Positions 26,508 to 38,489 are shown, counted from the stretch's first letter. The stretch: DNA of 64,000 nt from Ptychodera flava (GCF_041260155.1 NC_091931.1:30345041-30409040); one strand, 5' to 3'. Numbers and translations are program-made. Notes: generated by a model from the sequence alone, not told the origin.

Positions 26508-28157
26508 GTCACAGCCTAGTACGACACACTTTTTTCTCAGTTTATGAGATGCATGTCCAACAAGGCCGAGGATTGTGGTAGAACCACCATGTAGGGGTTG
26601 TTCGATTCAGCCACCGTCCCTCCACGTAAACCCTGTAGATGGCAAGGGCAGCCTCGCTGAACAACCCGCAGAACGCCTGTGGTTTAGCCCTACAGGCTAC
26701 AGTGCACCCAAACGGTCCTACGGAACTGTCGCTGTCGAGTTTGGCAACTCCTCAATTGAAATGATATGTTTGGTTACAGTCTTGCCAACGGTTCTACTCA
26801 ACTATGGCAAAAAGAAGCTATGAGGCCTCCTTTGGGTAATAGCTGGCCGGTGTGCGTTCTCTGCTACCTCCATGGTCTGGCTGTCTGTCTGCATGTTTGT
26901 CCATTCAGCTCCATTGAACGGTTATAATTAGTTTGAAATTTGTCGTTTAAATATAGTTTTGGTCAATAAGTGTAGAAATGATAACGAGTTCTCAACACCA
27001 AAACTTCCATACCTAGATCTTTGTAATTGAGCCAAATTAGTCATACCAGGTGACAGACCTTAGGTTCAAGACAAGTTGATGACATGACTATTATGCAAAT
27101 GAACAAACTGAATGTAAATATTGATCAAACCATAGACCCTCCAAGGGTCCATGATCAAAACCACTTGTTCTGTGACTAATTTTGTGGAAAGCTTCCTGTT
27201 TGGATGCAGATTTTAGTTTTTTCAAGCTAAGTCGGTGGCACCTGCAAACGAACAAAATTAAATTGTCTCAAAGTAAAAAGTAAACAATTCTGAACTAATG
27301 AGGTATTTTGATTTTCCTTTTCAATTTTTAATATTTGCTCAACATATATTTCAAAAGTCATTAAGATACAATTTTGTTTAAACCAAAGTAATATATTAAG
27401 CTGTTTCTCAAAAAACAAAACATATCTCCACATTTCTGTATATTTTTGACTGCAACAAAACACGTGATGGTGTGTGTGTGTGTGTGTGTTATGGCAACCC
27501 TGAAAAATCCGTCGTTTGAGGGCGCTCTCCATGCCCCCTTAGGTAGAAGAGGCCCTCAAGCGATGGATCTTTTCAGTCAGTTTGATAGCTGGAAATTTTT
27601 TTAAACAACGGAACAGCTCTTCCATATTTTCTGATGGTTTTTAGGGTCAGAGTTTGGCCTGCTACTTCTCTAAAATTTTTATTTTGACATAAAAATAGTA
27701 TCTAACTTGCCTGTGTAACACATGAGTACTTGGATAGGTGGTTTTATATCATGGCACATTTCTGTGGTTAAAGCTGGAATAGTGCATTTGTTGACTGCAT
27801 CCCAGGCATACTTGAGGCTGTCCTATTCATTTGAAATTCTATTTGTAGGTTCTTAGTGATGTCCTTATTTCTCTTTATATTATGACGACCTTAAGAAATA
27901 GTATTTTTTGAGGATATTTTTCTCGCCTTAATTTCCATTCTGTGCTTTTAACAGACAACAAACATTGTTTGTCTACCGTTTTAATACAAGGTTGGAGAGA
28001 TTGCAGTCCTGGTGTACCAATTTTCAGCAGGATGCAAAGATTGCAAAGCGAATATAATAAACCTTTGTTATTTTCTGTTCTAGAAAAACGCCAGCAAGAT
28101 GGAATAGATGGCCTGCTTACATGTACTGAATGTAGTTTTGCTGTATTTTTTTTGCAG
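26508..28157. other. Putative 5' UTR intron of acyltransferase copy 1
   Basis: Contains an 82-codon frame (26575-26823) with no recognised domain and no counterpart in unit 2, a (GT)n tract at 27471-27490, a MITE at 27500-27576, and sequence from about 27980 that is shared with unit 2. No other gene is seen. Confidence 0.4.
27500..27576. mobile_element. Small MITE related to 57383-57494
   Basis: CTGAAAAATCCGTCGTTTGA at the left is inverted to TCAAGCGATGGATCTTTTCAG at the right. The GAGGGCGCTCTC block next to the left arm is shared with 57383-57494. Confidence 0.55.
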
Positions 28158-28270
28158 AAAAAAGTCAAGGCTGCCACTGTTACATCAATCGAGGAAGAGT
28201 CAGTATTTTTTTTTCACGTGAAGTTCCATAGTTGCTGGTTATTCCTTCAACACTGAGCCAAAAATAGATC

Positions 28271-29731
28271 ATGGCTAGCTCATCGCCTGCACCACAGGCC
28301 ACAGCTAGAAGCGGGACGTCGTTCAACAATGGGAGGAAACTTGGCCCCTTTGAGAGTTGGATGTATGAACTCAATAAAAATACGATGGAAATAAATTGTT
28401 ACATGGCATTTGTGGAGTCATGTACTCCACTGACGCTTAATCTCCTGGAGGAGGCAGCAAAAGTCCTTCAGAGAAGACACCCCCAGTTTCAAGTGAGAGT
28501 ACTTGAAGATGAAGATGCACACGGGCAGTCCTACTACTTTGTTCCAATGGAAGACTTGATGGTAGACGTTGACGTGGTTACAGCTGACTGCTGGGAAGAT
28601 GTCCATGCCATGGAGACCAAAACGCTGTTCGATTTTTCAAGAGGACCATTATGGCGCTTGCGTTTACTCAGTTGTAAGGACCAGGAGGCGTCCGAAGATG
28701 GGGTTTACAAGAACATCATAGCTACTACATTCAGCCATGCTATCGTAGATGGAAACTGTATCATGAGGGTCCTAAATGAACTCATGGACATCCTTTCTGC
28801 TTTATCTAAAGGTGAGGACGTTGATATGACTTGTTATCCACGCCTTCCACCAATTGAAGGTCTGTTCAATATCGGAGAATTTGCATGGTGGGAAAAAATT
28901 ATCTACAAAATTCTCTTTAAATTATACTTCCTGCGATCAAAGAGAAATCCGTACCTTGAACGCTTTCCGACAGAAATGTCCAAAAACCCGTCTGTTGTCC
29001 AGGAGACCAGGGCCCTCTCCATAGACTTCACGGCGGAAGAAGTGACGAAATTGCGAGAGATATGTCGTCAACATGGAGCTACCGTGAATGGAGCCACAAC
29101 GGCAGCGGCTTCCATAGCTGGTTGCAAAATCATGCAGGGAGGAAAACTGAGCCGCAGTCAGACGATTCACACAGGTCTGCCGGTGAATATGAGGAGGTAC
29201 AGCAACCCACCACCTGATCCGGACAAGTCTGTGGGGCTATACTGTTCGGTGATGGAGCAAGACATTAAAGTGCCTAAGAATAGTGATTCACGTGCCGAGT
29301 TTTGGAAGCTGGCAGCAAATTGTACAAAGGGAACAAGAAAGATGTGTCGAAATGGTTGTAAAGCAGGAAGGGAGTTCGTTGAATTTGCCGCATTCCTGAA
29401 AAATGGCTTGAAATTGTCAGTTCTTGATGTTCTTGCTTCTGAGCTAGCTGATAAGAAGAACGCAGGACGAAGTCGTGAACTTTTCCTGATGTCAAATTTA
29501 GGAGATCTTTCATACTTCAAGAAAGATAAACCCCGGGAGTTTGAATTGGTGAAGAGAGTGTGTGCCTGTGGCGGGTTCAAATCGGAGCCTGTGTTTGGCC
29601 ATTACATCGCCACTATACATGGCAAGATGTTCTGGAGTCTCGCTTATCATACAAATGTGTGCACCAAAGACCAAGCACAGGAGTACGCTGATGCCATCGC
29701 GGAGGTCCTCAGGATGGCTATCAATGATTAA
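28271..29731 (+). CDS. Condensation-type (HxxxDG) acyltransferase, copy 1, single coding exon
   Basis: 486 residues in one uninterrupted frame, starting at an ATG whose surroundings match copy 2. It belongs to the CoA/carrier-dependent acyltransferase superfamily (NRPS condensation, PapA5, alcohol O-acetyltransferase, WES/DGAT): catalytic HAIVDG at 156-161 (His156 as base), preceded by DFSRGPLWRLRLL at 121-133 (the D-x-x-x-G-P-L motif), PVNMR at 304-308 and SNLGD at 408-412 of the C-terminal half, and FWSLAYH at 454-460. There is no signal peptide or clear membrane helix, so it is probably cytosolic. It lacks the DFGWG motif of plant BAHD enzymes. The reaction is expected to be acyl transfer to an alcohol or amine; the substrate is unknown. 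Neighbours give no hint beyond its tandem paralogue. The coding region has no intron, unlike the other genes here. Closest named family uncertain. Confidence 0.85.
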   Translation: MASSSPAPQATARSGTSFNNGRKLGPFESWMYELNKNTMEINCYMAFVESCTPLTLNLLEEAAKVLQRRHPQFQVRVLEDEDAHGQSYYFVPMEDLMVDVDVVTADCWEDVHAMETKTLFDFSRGPLWRLRLLSCKDQEASEDGVYKNIIATTFSHAIVDGNCIMRVLNELMDILSALSKGEDVDMTCYPRLPPIEGLFNIGEFAWWEKIIYKILFKLYFLRSKRNPYLERFPTEMSKNPSVVQETRALSIDFTAEEVTKLREICRQHGATVNGATTAAASIAGCKIMQGGKLSRSQTIHTGLPVNMRRYSNPPPDPDKSVGLYCSVMEQDIKVPKNSDSRAEFWKLAANCTKGTRKMCRNGCKAGREFVEFAAFLKNGLKLSVLDVLASELADKKNAGRSRELFLMSNLGDLSYFKKDKPREFELVKRVCACGGFKSEPVFGHYIATIHGKMFWSLAYHTNVCTKDQAQEYADAIAEVLRMAIND

Positions 29732-31965
29732 ATGCTGTGCCAATCCACGAAATCGCAACTTTCATATTTTGAATAGTAATATTATCAAGATGCATTTACT
29801 GAATATCCTTGTGATTTGAAAAGCCCAGGTGACAATCAGTGTAATACATATAGAGATGTAGCCATTCGACACATTTGATTTTAGAAAATTGTCTACTTAG
29901 GTTTTGTACATAAGTTGCATTGCCCTATGTTAGATCAGTAGAGCTATGTACCATATCACTCATCTGGAGTGTTAATTTTCAAAATGATTGACCTAGCTGG
30001 TGTTAACAAATCCATTAGGAAGCTACTGATGACTAATTTGATTTTTTATAATCTGCAAGTATATTCTACTGTAATTCTAGTTTTTCTGATTAAATCTATG
30101 CAGGGTTCTCAACAATGGTATTGTTAGAGGTTTGCAACCCCTCTTTTTTCACAGTCCACTAATATGTTAATAACTGTACAAAAAATATACATGTCCACAA
30201 CAAAAGAATATGTAAATTGTACATTGTTGTGTAAATTAGCCACCCCTCTGTCTTTCAAAGCTGATGAGAACACAGCTATGTGTTTTTTCCGTTTTATTGT
30301 ATGAATTTTGTTAACTAGTTTTGCAACATATTTTACTTCCTCTCAGAATTACCGAGTTTATTTTATAAAATTATTATATAATGAGTGAACGTTGCATATC
30401 TTTTATTAGGCATACTTTGTTTCTTCCAACAGGCCATCAGGTAATTTGTGTGTTAAATTGAAAAGGATATGACAGAGCATTTCACCTGGTCAATGTAGCT
30501 TAAAATATATATTATGATGTAAATTTGAATACTAGAAATATTGTATTGCTAAGAATTTGAATTATTGTCATTCATAGTGAAGCAGTGCAAGTTTTATGAT
30601 AAGGGAATGTATTTCTGTCAAATGTACCAACATATCATTGCAAAGGATCTTCATTCCTCACACAACAAATTTGAAAAAAATGTTGTACCGAGAAGACAAA
30701 AACTTCACCATTTAAATAACTTTCAAAGTTTGTCCACTCAAACTGTATCGACCAGCAAGAATGTGAGAGTTTGAGTATTTCTTACAGAGATTCATTCAAT
30801 ACTGCATAACTGGGGATCGAATCATTGATAGAAAAAGGGACTTTTAACTCCGTGACTTTTTTTACCAATTTATTCTTCAAAGTACATTATGCTGTGAAAT
30901 TATATCAAGATTATCATTGCTGTAATGATTTGAAATTTTGCTGTATTGAAAACGACATATACCCTACTGTAATCCAACTAGAAACAATCAACTTTGGGAA
31001 TTGCATTAAAGTATAACATTCTAGATCTACTCCACGTCTCCAAGGCTGATAAATTTTCAGATATTTGTCTGTCTGAATAGCGTGATTTCACTAGTTTGAA
31101 GTGGTTGCGAAATAAAGCCCAGATGATTATGTGATCACTTGTGAATTGACATGATTGGGCTGGCCCCAAGACCTCAGTTCATAGAGGGCTAGTCATACCG
31201 GGCGCGAGTTCTTTTAAAAAAATGAATGACGGGGCACATGCTAAGAGGAAATTAAAGAAAAGGGATTCAGAATTTTTTAAGATTTTAGGAAAAGCTAAAA
31301 TTCTGTCGAGAATGTTAGCAAAGGTGGTAGTAAACTTGGGATAGATTAAGTTTACATCTCAGTTTATAGGGTTTCACCGGTGAACCTATGCATTGTGAAT
31401 GCGTTAATGGTAGTCTATCACAGGGGCCCAGGTCTGTCATGGGGTAAAATGAACACCACATTAAAATTGTCATCTTATCAGCTGAATGGCAGAATTTCAG
31501 ACAAAACTGATTTTATCGCCAATGTTATATCGCCAACGTTGATTCAATTCCTCATAGACTTTTTATAGATAATATGAGTAATTCTCATTTGAATCTTTGT
31601 TAGCATTTCTGAAAGACACAAACTGTCTTTTTGACAATGAGTTTTACATCGATCTTGCACAAAGTCAAATAAGTAGATTACATAATAGTACTACTTTATG
31701 TTCTGGATATCTGCATCTCATTTAAACATGACAAATCACTGCTTTTTTATTGATCATTTTCATTTACATGATGTGACACAAAGGGGCACACTTTCCTAAA
31801 GTATCAAACCGGCCTTTACATTTCAAAGGCAGATTTCTGCGGGCAATAAGTGTCAGTGGGTATACTAAATAGACTTGTGCGATTTTCTATGAATTTTGCT
31901 GACTCTGGTATCATCGGAGAACTATTATATTGTCATGGCTAATTGAAGTCGTTCAACAATGAATG
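29732..31965. other. 3' flank of acyltransferase copy 1
   Basis: Non-coding sequence conserved with 45066-47193 through the end of unit 1. Copy 2 has AATAAA 100 bases past its stop; the matching place here reads GTAATACATA, so copy 1 may use another signal (e.g. AATAAA near 31110). No gene is seen. Confidence 0.5.
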
Positions 31966-31969
31966 TCAG

Positions 31970-32242
31970 ATTTACACTATGGAAAATTTGGATAACCCTA
32001 AGGACTGTTGGAACAAGTTCGACTCGAACAGGGATCTAGGTATCATTATATTCCTTGCTATCATGGCAGGCACGTACTGCAAAAAATTCAGGAAGATTCA
32101 AGTGCCGGACTGGGGAAAACATCTACGATTGAGTTGCCTGTGCACATTATTTGAAAACTCTTCGTCAGTGGTAGAGGGCGTTATATCCACGATGGTGGTC
32201 GGAAGTATCTTCGAGTCTTACCTGTTTGGAGCTCTCACATGA
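31970..32242 (+). pseudogene. Orphan duplicate of COQ2 exon 7
   Basis: The first ~115 bases match COQ2 exon 7 almost exactly in frame ([31 protein letters not shown]). Near the 3' end a small insertion shifts the frame past the original stop, so the frame runs on into former 3' UTR to a TGA at 32240. The splice acceptor AG is kept, but there is no upstream COQ2 exon in this unit and the prenyltransferase active-site motifs are absent. It is a by-product of the segmental duplication. Splicing from real COQ2 exon 6 across 12.9 kb is conceivable but would skip the intact exon. Confidence 0.85.
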
Positions 32243-33318
32243 CGTGCCATGCCACGTACAGGATTTCGAAAATTCTGAATGACAATGTTAGATAACAAGA
32301 ATGTGCAAATGAAGGAAACAAATTGTATTTCACGTCCCTTCTACATAGCGGATTTTAACGATCTTGAGTTGTAACGGGTGTAAATTACATTTATCTTTTT
32401 TCTCGACTTGCAAGTCATACTAGTGAAAGTGCAAAATTTTAATTGCTTATTTTTGTTCGGAAAGCTTATTTCGAAAAAATAAATTGATGAAAAGTCAAGC
32501 ATATTCCAAATGTTTAGCGATCTCTTGAGCAAATATTTTGCCACTGCCATTCAGACGAACCGAGAGATGCTTATTATGCAAATTAGTGTTACAGTAAAAG
32601 TATTTACCGTATCCCTTGTTTTGTTACGTAGATGACGTCTTCAGATCTTTGAATATACGCCAACGTACAGGGCTTCCACTACAAATTGTATATTGTGTAT
32701 ATATTATTAAAGAGCAACACATGTTTGCAATCATTTGAGTCACGTGTTTTCAAGTTCTTCTCACGTCGATTCTTTCGTTTCGGTTTACATTTCCACAATA
32801 TTACATAAGACTGGGACCCATAGCGGTTGGTTAATTGTTCTTTCATCTTGGAATTTGTCCAAGACGTCTGTGCGATGTGATGAATGCGTTTTCGATGGAC
32901 AAATTTTGAGTCAAACTGGTATGAAATGTTTGCTGCCATGTCCTCAAGGTTGGCTTTGAAGCCAACAGGGTCACGTGAACACGGACGCCTACATAGGCTC
33001 TACCCAATCGCGAAAAAAAACGACTTCCTTTTGACTGTACTCACTGTCTTGATTTCAAATGTCGCAGACATTGTTTCTGTAGGACTCCATTTTTGTAGTA
33101 ATTTCTGGAGTCGTTCGTTAGTTTGTTTGTTTTTCCCATATAAAGAGAGTGGTCTCGTTCATTCATTTTATGAACTCACATCGTTATAAAAGCTACCGGA
33201 TTTTTTTTAACTCTTTGGGTCACCTCTTCACACATAAAACTACACATGAAGAATATGAAATGTTCTCGTTTGCAAATCATTTTCAAATTAGCGTTTTCTT
33301 TTCATGATAATCTGCGTG

Positions 33319-33645
33319 TAGTAAGCTCTGCGAAATTGAAAGAAAAACTTTTACTCAACCTTTCGGTAAGAAAACTTCAAATTATTTTCCATAAAAATCA
33401 GGGCATTATAGTGCGGAGACACAAATGCCCCAATATTCATCACCGACACCGAATATTCACATGACCGCAAAGCTTGTGTTAACTCTACGGGTTAAAAATT
33501 AAAGGGTAGACTTTCGCAAAACTATTTTGGTGAAACCTTTTTTCCTTCCATGAGCATCAAAATAAACCCCCGCAAGTGGTAGACCAGTAATCGTATTGTA
33601 AAAACTGGAGAGCCTGAATATGTGTCCCCGAGGCACATTCTACCT
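33319..33645. mobile_element. Old MITE (unit-2 counterpart of 21123-21441)
   Basis: Same element as in unit 1. Its right end keeps CGAGGCACATTCTACCT, closer to the family terminus seen at 54879. Confidence 0.55.
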
Positions 33646-33690
33646 GAAGTGCAATGTGAAAAATGTAGTGCTTTATTTAATACCTCAGTG

Positions 33691-33828
33691 CACAGTCACT
33701 CGTGAGCTATTCAGCTCTGGGACTATTCGCCCCATAGACGTGTGTACATAAGCGAGAATTTTCTCGCTTATGTACACCCGTCTATGGGGCGAATAGTCCC
33801 AGAGCTGAATAGCTCACGAGTGACTGTG
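33691..33828. mobile_element. 138-bp palindromic MITE with 7-bp target duplication
   Basis: Arms of about 67 bases, with one mismatch, start CACAGTCACTCGTGAGC and end GCTCACGAGTGACTGTG around a tiny centre. CTCAGTG occurs on both sides (33684-33690, 33829-33835). Unit 1 has the uninterrupted site (ACCTCAGTATAGTT near 21470), so insertion followed the segmental duplication. Confidence 0.85.
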
Positions 33829-33904
33829 CTCAGTGTAGTTAATTCACTTCATCGGTTTCGTTGGTAATAATACAAACTGGTCGATTTTTAAATTTTGACA
33901 CTAA

Positions 33905-34970
33905 TACTGTACTACGAATTACGTCAAAATTAGGTTGTGGTGTCATTTTCTTGAAACTTTGCACAAATATTCTTGGAAGTTGTGCAAGTGCAAAGATGAA
34001 ATAAAATGGGGGTCACCACGCTCGTTTCCATGGAAACGGACGTTAAAATGGCGTCGTTTGAAATAAATAAAAATGATATAATTCACTTAAACTAAAGAAA
34101 GCAATTATAAAACGCTTAGCAAATGAGTTAATTTTAATAAATACCAAGAATTAAGATCCATATCTATCGAATGTATAGTTTTTATGATGTTTGTAAAGAA
34201 ATTTTAACATAAGTATCGATTACAAAATGACGATATCGAAATTATATCACTACATAATTTTCGAACTTTCTTCCTGTCGCTTTGAATGGTGTCATTTTGA
34301 CCAAACTTGGCGAATAAAATCCTGACATAATACCATTTAGTTTACACTTTTAATGAAAGGGTGTCACCACGCTACTTTTTACAATATCTCCAGGTGAATG
34401 GGTAATATGCGCCATGTAAATGGGAGAGAAGAGTTAATTTTGCGCTCATATTGAATAAAAACCAGCTTCCTAGGGGGTCAAAATATGACAAGGTTAAAGG
34501 TCACATGTATTTCTAAGAGACTGGGTCAAAAAATTAGGTAAAAGCGCAATTTCAACAATGACAGGTGATGTTAAATACATGCGCTACAAAATAATCCAGG
34601 GGGTCACCTTAAATTTGAAAACTGCAAAGGTGGGGTCATGTATTTTCAAAGAGCTCAGAGGGCGGGGGGGGGGGTCACTTAATTTTCATAAGTATCCGTC
34701 CCGTCAAAAAGCAGTTTCAGTGTTCAGAAATATTCTGGAAGATAGAAAATGATTCGCTGCATGATTTTATTCACTGAATTCATTTAACTATAAATCTGAA
34801 CAAAAATATAACTATCTGTCACAGGAACATCTTGCCTTGGCAAATCTGAGGCTTGTCTTACTATAAATTGAGCTCACTGAGGGCAATGAACAGTTCCTAT
34901 TACTTAGATATTATACAGCAAGTTTTGTCAGGGAAATGATTTAACAGTTACCTGTAGACTGCTAGTACCA
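33905..34970. other. Unit-2-specific non-coding sequence
   Basis: No counterpart in unit 1 and no gene. GGTGTCATTTT and GTCACCACGCT recur at about 33940-34020 and 34288-34372, suggesting remains of a dispersed repeat. A G-run lies near 34663-34672. Confidence 0.4.
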
Positions 34971-35720
34971 TGAAAAGTGAAATTATACTTTTAGGTGAAA
35001 TTCCGATATCAATATTGTTGTCAACATCTGAACTTTCAAATACCCTATTTGAATCAAGTATATTTGTATCAATTGTCAAGCACCTATAAAAGCACAAATT
35101 AATTTAGTTTAGCATTGTAAAAAAATTATTCACTAGTTTTCTCATATACTCCAACGTATATTGAATCAACATTTTGGTGGAATTCCAAAATCCAATTTCT
35201 TGCACACATATCAGCTTTTAACCATCCTAGTCTCACTAAGTACTTTAAAATGAATTATCAAATGTCTATAAATACACAGATTTAGATTGGTTTGTATTGG
35301 AAAAAAATTATTCATAAGCTTAGTTTCCTCATAGACTCCCATGTATAGTGGATGAACATTTTCAGTGAAATTCCACATCAGATTTCTTGTTCACATAATA
35401 TGCACCTTTAACCATCATATTCTAATCAAGTACAATTATGTTAATTATTCAACGTCTGTATGTACACAAGTATAGCAAGTTTTTCATTGGAAAAAATTAT
35501 TCACAATTTTATCATAGACTCCCATGTATAGTGGATGAACATTTTTGTCCACATACCAGTTGTAACAACCCTATTCCAATTAAGTACATTTATGTCAATT
35601 ATCACAGATCTATAAATGCATAGATATAGTTTTTGTATTGAAAAAGTATTACATAGTTTTCTCATGGACTACCATGTATAGTGAATCAACATTATCAACA
35701 GCTGATTATCAATTAAATCC
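34971..35720. repeat. Degenerate tandem repeat, 150-190 bp units
   Basis: Four to five units begin at 35119, 35301, 35491 and 35641 with A-run plus TTATTCA or ATTACATAG, followed by a CTCATAGACTCCCATGTATAG-type block, then GAATCAACAT/GATGAACATT, then a TCAAGTAC-type block. A partial first unit precedes them. Not found in unit 1. Confidence 0.7.
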
Positions 35721-36065
35721 AAACATCAAAATTTTGTACCCACACACTTGCGCAAAAATGTTGCAATCCATCTGTAATTTCTGTCCAATCCCTTTGAGGA
35801 GTAATTTCAAAATTATAGCAAATCAGGGGGGAAATTTGAACATTAACATCTTGTGAGTTTGTAATGGGGGTAATTTGAAAAATCTGAGAATCTTTTTTTT
35901 TATTATTCTATCGCCATCCCCTCAAGAGGTGTTTGTGTGTGCAGCTTTACTCAAGCTATGGGCGGGAGGGGTCATGAAATTTTTTGTCATCTTATAAGGG
36001 GGCACATCAATTTTTTGGTGCAATGGGTAGGGGGGTTCACTTATTTTGACTGATGCGCAGGAAGA

Positions 36066-36115
36066 ATTTGCCGGCCTACCCCCGGCCATAATAACTGAAC
36101 GCTCCCTTTATAGCG
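36066..36115. repeat. Dispersed repeat end (copy of 10267-10315)
   Basis: TTTGCCGGCC, a C-rich stretch, then TAATAACTGAACGCTCCCTT at the left boundary of the block shared with unit 1 (22655 onward). Confidence 0.5.
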
Positions 36116-37077
36116 CGTGATGCTTCGCAGCAACCCAAGCTCGAAAGGTAACAAACGCACCGTAAGCATATGTTTGCAGAGTCAACAAATTACTCAGAGT
36201 CAGTAAATCTCTACAGTAACACGTGATGGCGTGTCGGGTATCAATAAAAGCACTGTAAGTAAATATATGCTTAATGAGTCAAATTACTCTGCGTCAGCAA
36301 TGCTCTGTGTCACGTGATGATGCGTTATACAGTAACTATTACCACAGGGTACTGCTGGCATTATTCGTCTGGAAGTTATGAATAAGATCAACAAATATCA
36401 TGTATTAATTTTTTTTCATTATACAAGCCTTACCTGTGTCAAGTGTGTACATATTACTTTACCCTCATTATCTCTGTATAGTATTTCAAAGAAAACAGTG
36501 CATATCCGTTAATTACCCTCCCTAATCCTATTAATTAATTTGTTCTGCCTTGGACATATAGTCACTTTAATATAAATCACTGTGTTGGACCACGGTTTGA
36601 TGTCTATCTTGGCAAAGCTATGAAGGTGGCTAGAATAATTTCGTGTGATTTGTGCTTACCTTTATTGGGGTTAAAAGTACCTGTTTTTCTGTAAATGCAC
36701 AAATGTGGATGACTTTTGTCAAAGGTTATTTTAGTATAACATTTTTTTTTCAATATGTGTCCATTGTGGTATTTCCAACCAGCGGCACTTTTGCAAGGCT
36801 GCCCCCTTCTTTCAGTCCCACAGTATTTAGAAATATCCAAAACATACCCTCATTTTTAGCTCCTCATACCCGCCACCCCGAGATGTTTGTGAACGCAGCC
36901 TTTGAAAAATGTTTTTCTTCATGATATCCGACCTTGTGCTAATAGAATGGCAAATCTTCTACCCAAACGCCAAAGCTAGACACAAATGTCAGTCATAGAA
37001 GGCAAAGATTATTCCCTCTTTGCCGCGGGGGGGGGGTGTAAAAATGCTGTGTCATCTACACATCTGTCAGAACAGGG

Positions 37078-37235
37078 TATGGCAAGCAATATTCGTCTAG
37101 AATTTATGAATATGATCAATAAATGTCATACATTAAACATTTTTTTATATACAGGCCTAAACTGTCTAATGTGTGCCTATTACTTTTACCCTGGCAGTCT
37201 CTGTGTAGTATTTCAAAGAAAACAGTCCATCTGTT
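37078..37235 (+). repeat. Repeat block with an inverted copy at 41530-41685
   Basis: From GGTATGGCAAGCAATATTCG to the TTTCAAAGAAAACAGTCC block. The reverse complement lies at 41530-41685. Direct relatives are at 24330-24480 and 36356-36500 (GGTACTGCTGGCATTATTCG start). Confidence 0.65.
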
Positions 37236-38032
37236 AATTGCCCTCCCTAATCCCCTTCATTAATTTGTTATATTAAATAATAACACACGCCAGCAAGGGC
37301 AAGATCATGATTTGTTGCCCACCCAAGGGATGGTGCTCATGACGAAGGCTTGGGCATCATCAATGTCATCAAGCCGAATATAGATCTTTCCTTGATTATT
37401 TTGACGATAACTTTGTCCCCGATGTTTTTATATCAGTGGTCTATATCAAACACGTTGGTTGTAAATGTTGCCAAGTTGTTTTTAACATTACATACTCGTA
37501 GCAAGTACTCAGAGGAAGAAATTATATACTAATCACTTATGTTGTAGCTTGTAAAATGGCTGTTCCAAATCTAATTTTTGAGATAATTTACATTCAATTA
37601 TCCATCAGCCCGTGATTAGATTTTGAGCTCTACACATGACTTTATTGCAAATTTGACCTGTTCAAAGAAAACAGTAGCCATGGTGGATGAAAATGTTATT
37701 TCATTACACTCCTGATTCTTAAGTATTGTCTACATGTAGTATTTCCGATATAAACGTCATGTATGAAGTTACTCATCCAATAACAAAGATGCTACCTTAT
37801 TTAATGTAATAAAAATTGTGAAAAAATGCTGAGTCAGCGTATTTACAATAGTGATTTTTCAAAGAAAAACATACAATTATGATTCTCTTTAAAAATCAAG
37901 CTCAGTAACATGGTATTTGTTTTATTTTTTTCAATAAAGTACATTTCAGTGAATCATTTATAAAAGTTTTATGAAATTGACAATATTCCTAGTATGTTTT
38001 CTGACATTTCTACACATATCATCCTATGCAAT

Positions 38033-38489
38033 TGTAACGCCCCTCCCTGTAGAGAGTTTATCTTGAAGCGTCCCTCACGTGGCCAAGGCGTGTGAAGTTC
38101 ATTGACTCAGATCGTACGAGAAGCAGATAAGAGATAGTGTGATAGTTTAATTAATTATTTGTTAAGATTTCAATGAGAACAATCGAGAACGGGATATTCC
38201 ATGGTGTGATCTTATTTAATCTTAAGAAACAATAAAAGACTGGCGGGAAAATTACCACGCGATAACTTTTGTAATTATGTGAGTTTGAAGATGTATTTAA
38301 CTTTGTAGAGAGTTTAGACTGAGACTTGAGATCAGACCGTTGACGGTGAACGACACGGTCGCCATCTTGCAATAAAGTGCAAGGTTGTGTTACAATCTAC
38401 TTCTTGGTGTGTCAGCTTCAGTTACTGAAAGAATTACGATCCAGGCTGGTACCTCTCAACTCGTCATTCCCCTAACTACGAGCGCAACA
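38033..38489 (+). mobile_element. Solo LTR of an LTR retrotransposon (Ty3/gypsy-like size)
   Basis: A 457-bp block starts TGTAACGCC and ends GCGCAACA, i.e. TG...CA ends, flanked by CAAT on both sides (38029-38032, 38490-38493) as a 4-bp target duplication. An AATAAA lies in the 3' part, as expected for an LTR. No internal region or second LTR is adjacent, so it is a solitary relic, probably made by LTR-LTR recombination. It is absent from unit 1 and so probably younger than the duplication. Family assignment is tentative. Confidence 0.6.

Larger units (their letters stand above)
19560..31965. repeat. Tandem segmental duplication, unit 1
   Basis: The stretch from COQ2 exon 7 to past the first acyltransferase is repeated, in the same order and orientation, at 31966-47193. 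Matching anchors include: exon 7 (19564 vs 31970); the 3' flank with its poly(A) region (20268 vs 32703); blocks around 21123-21560 vs 33319-33900; 22660-22765 plus 24070-24500 vs 36115-36510; 25780-26560 vs 41700-42390; and 27980-31960 vs 43325-47190. Unit 1 is 12.4 kb and unit 2 is 15.2 kb. The difference is mostly later insertions in unit 2. Confidence 0.9.

Noticed and set aside
26575-26823. 82-codon frame in the acyltransferase 5' intron
   Set aside because: Absent from unit 2 and without recognisable domain; not enough to call a gene.
34971-35720. CRISPR-like regular repeats
   Set aside because: Units are long, degenerate and unevenly spaced in an animal genome; an ordinary tandem repeat.
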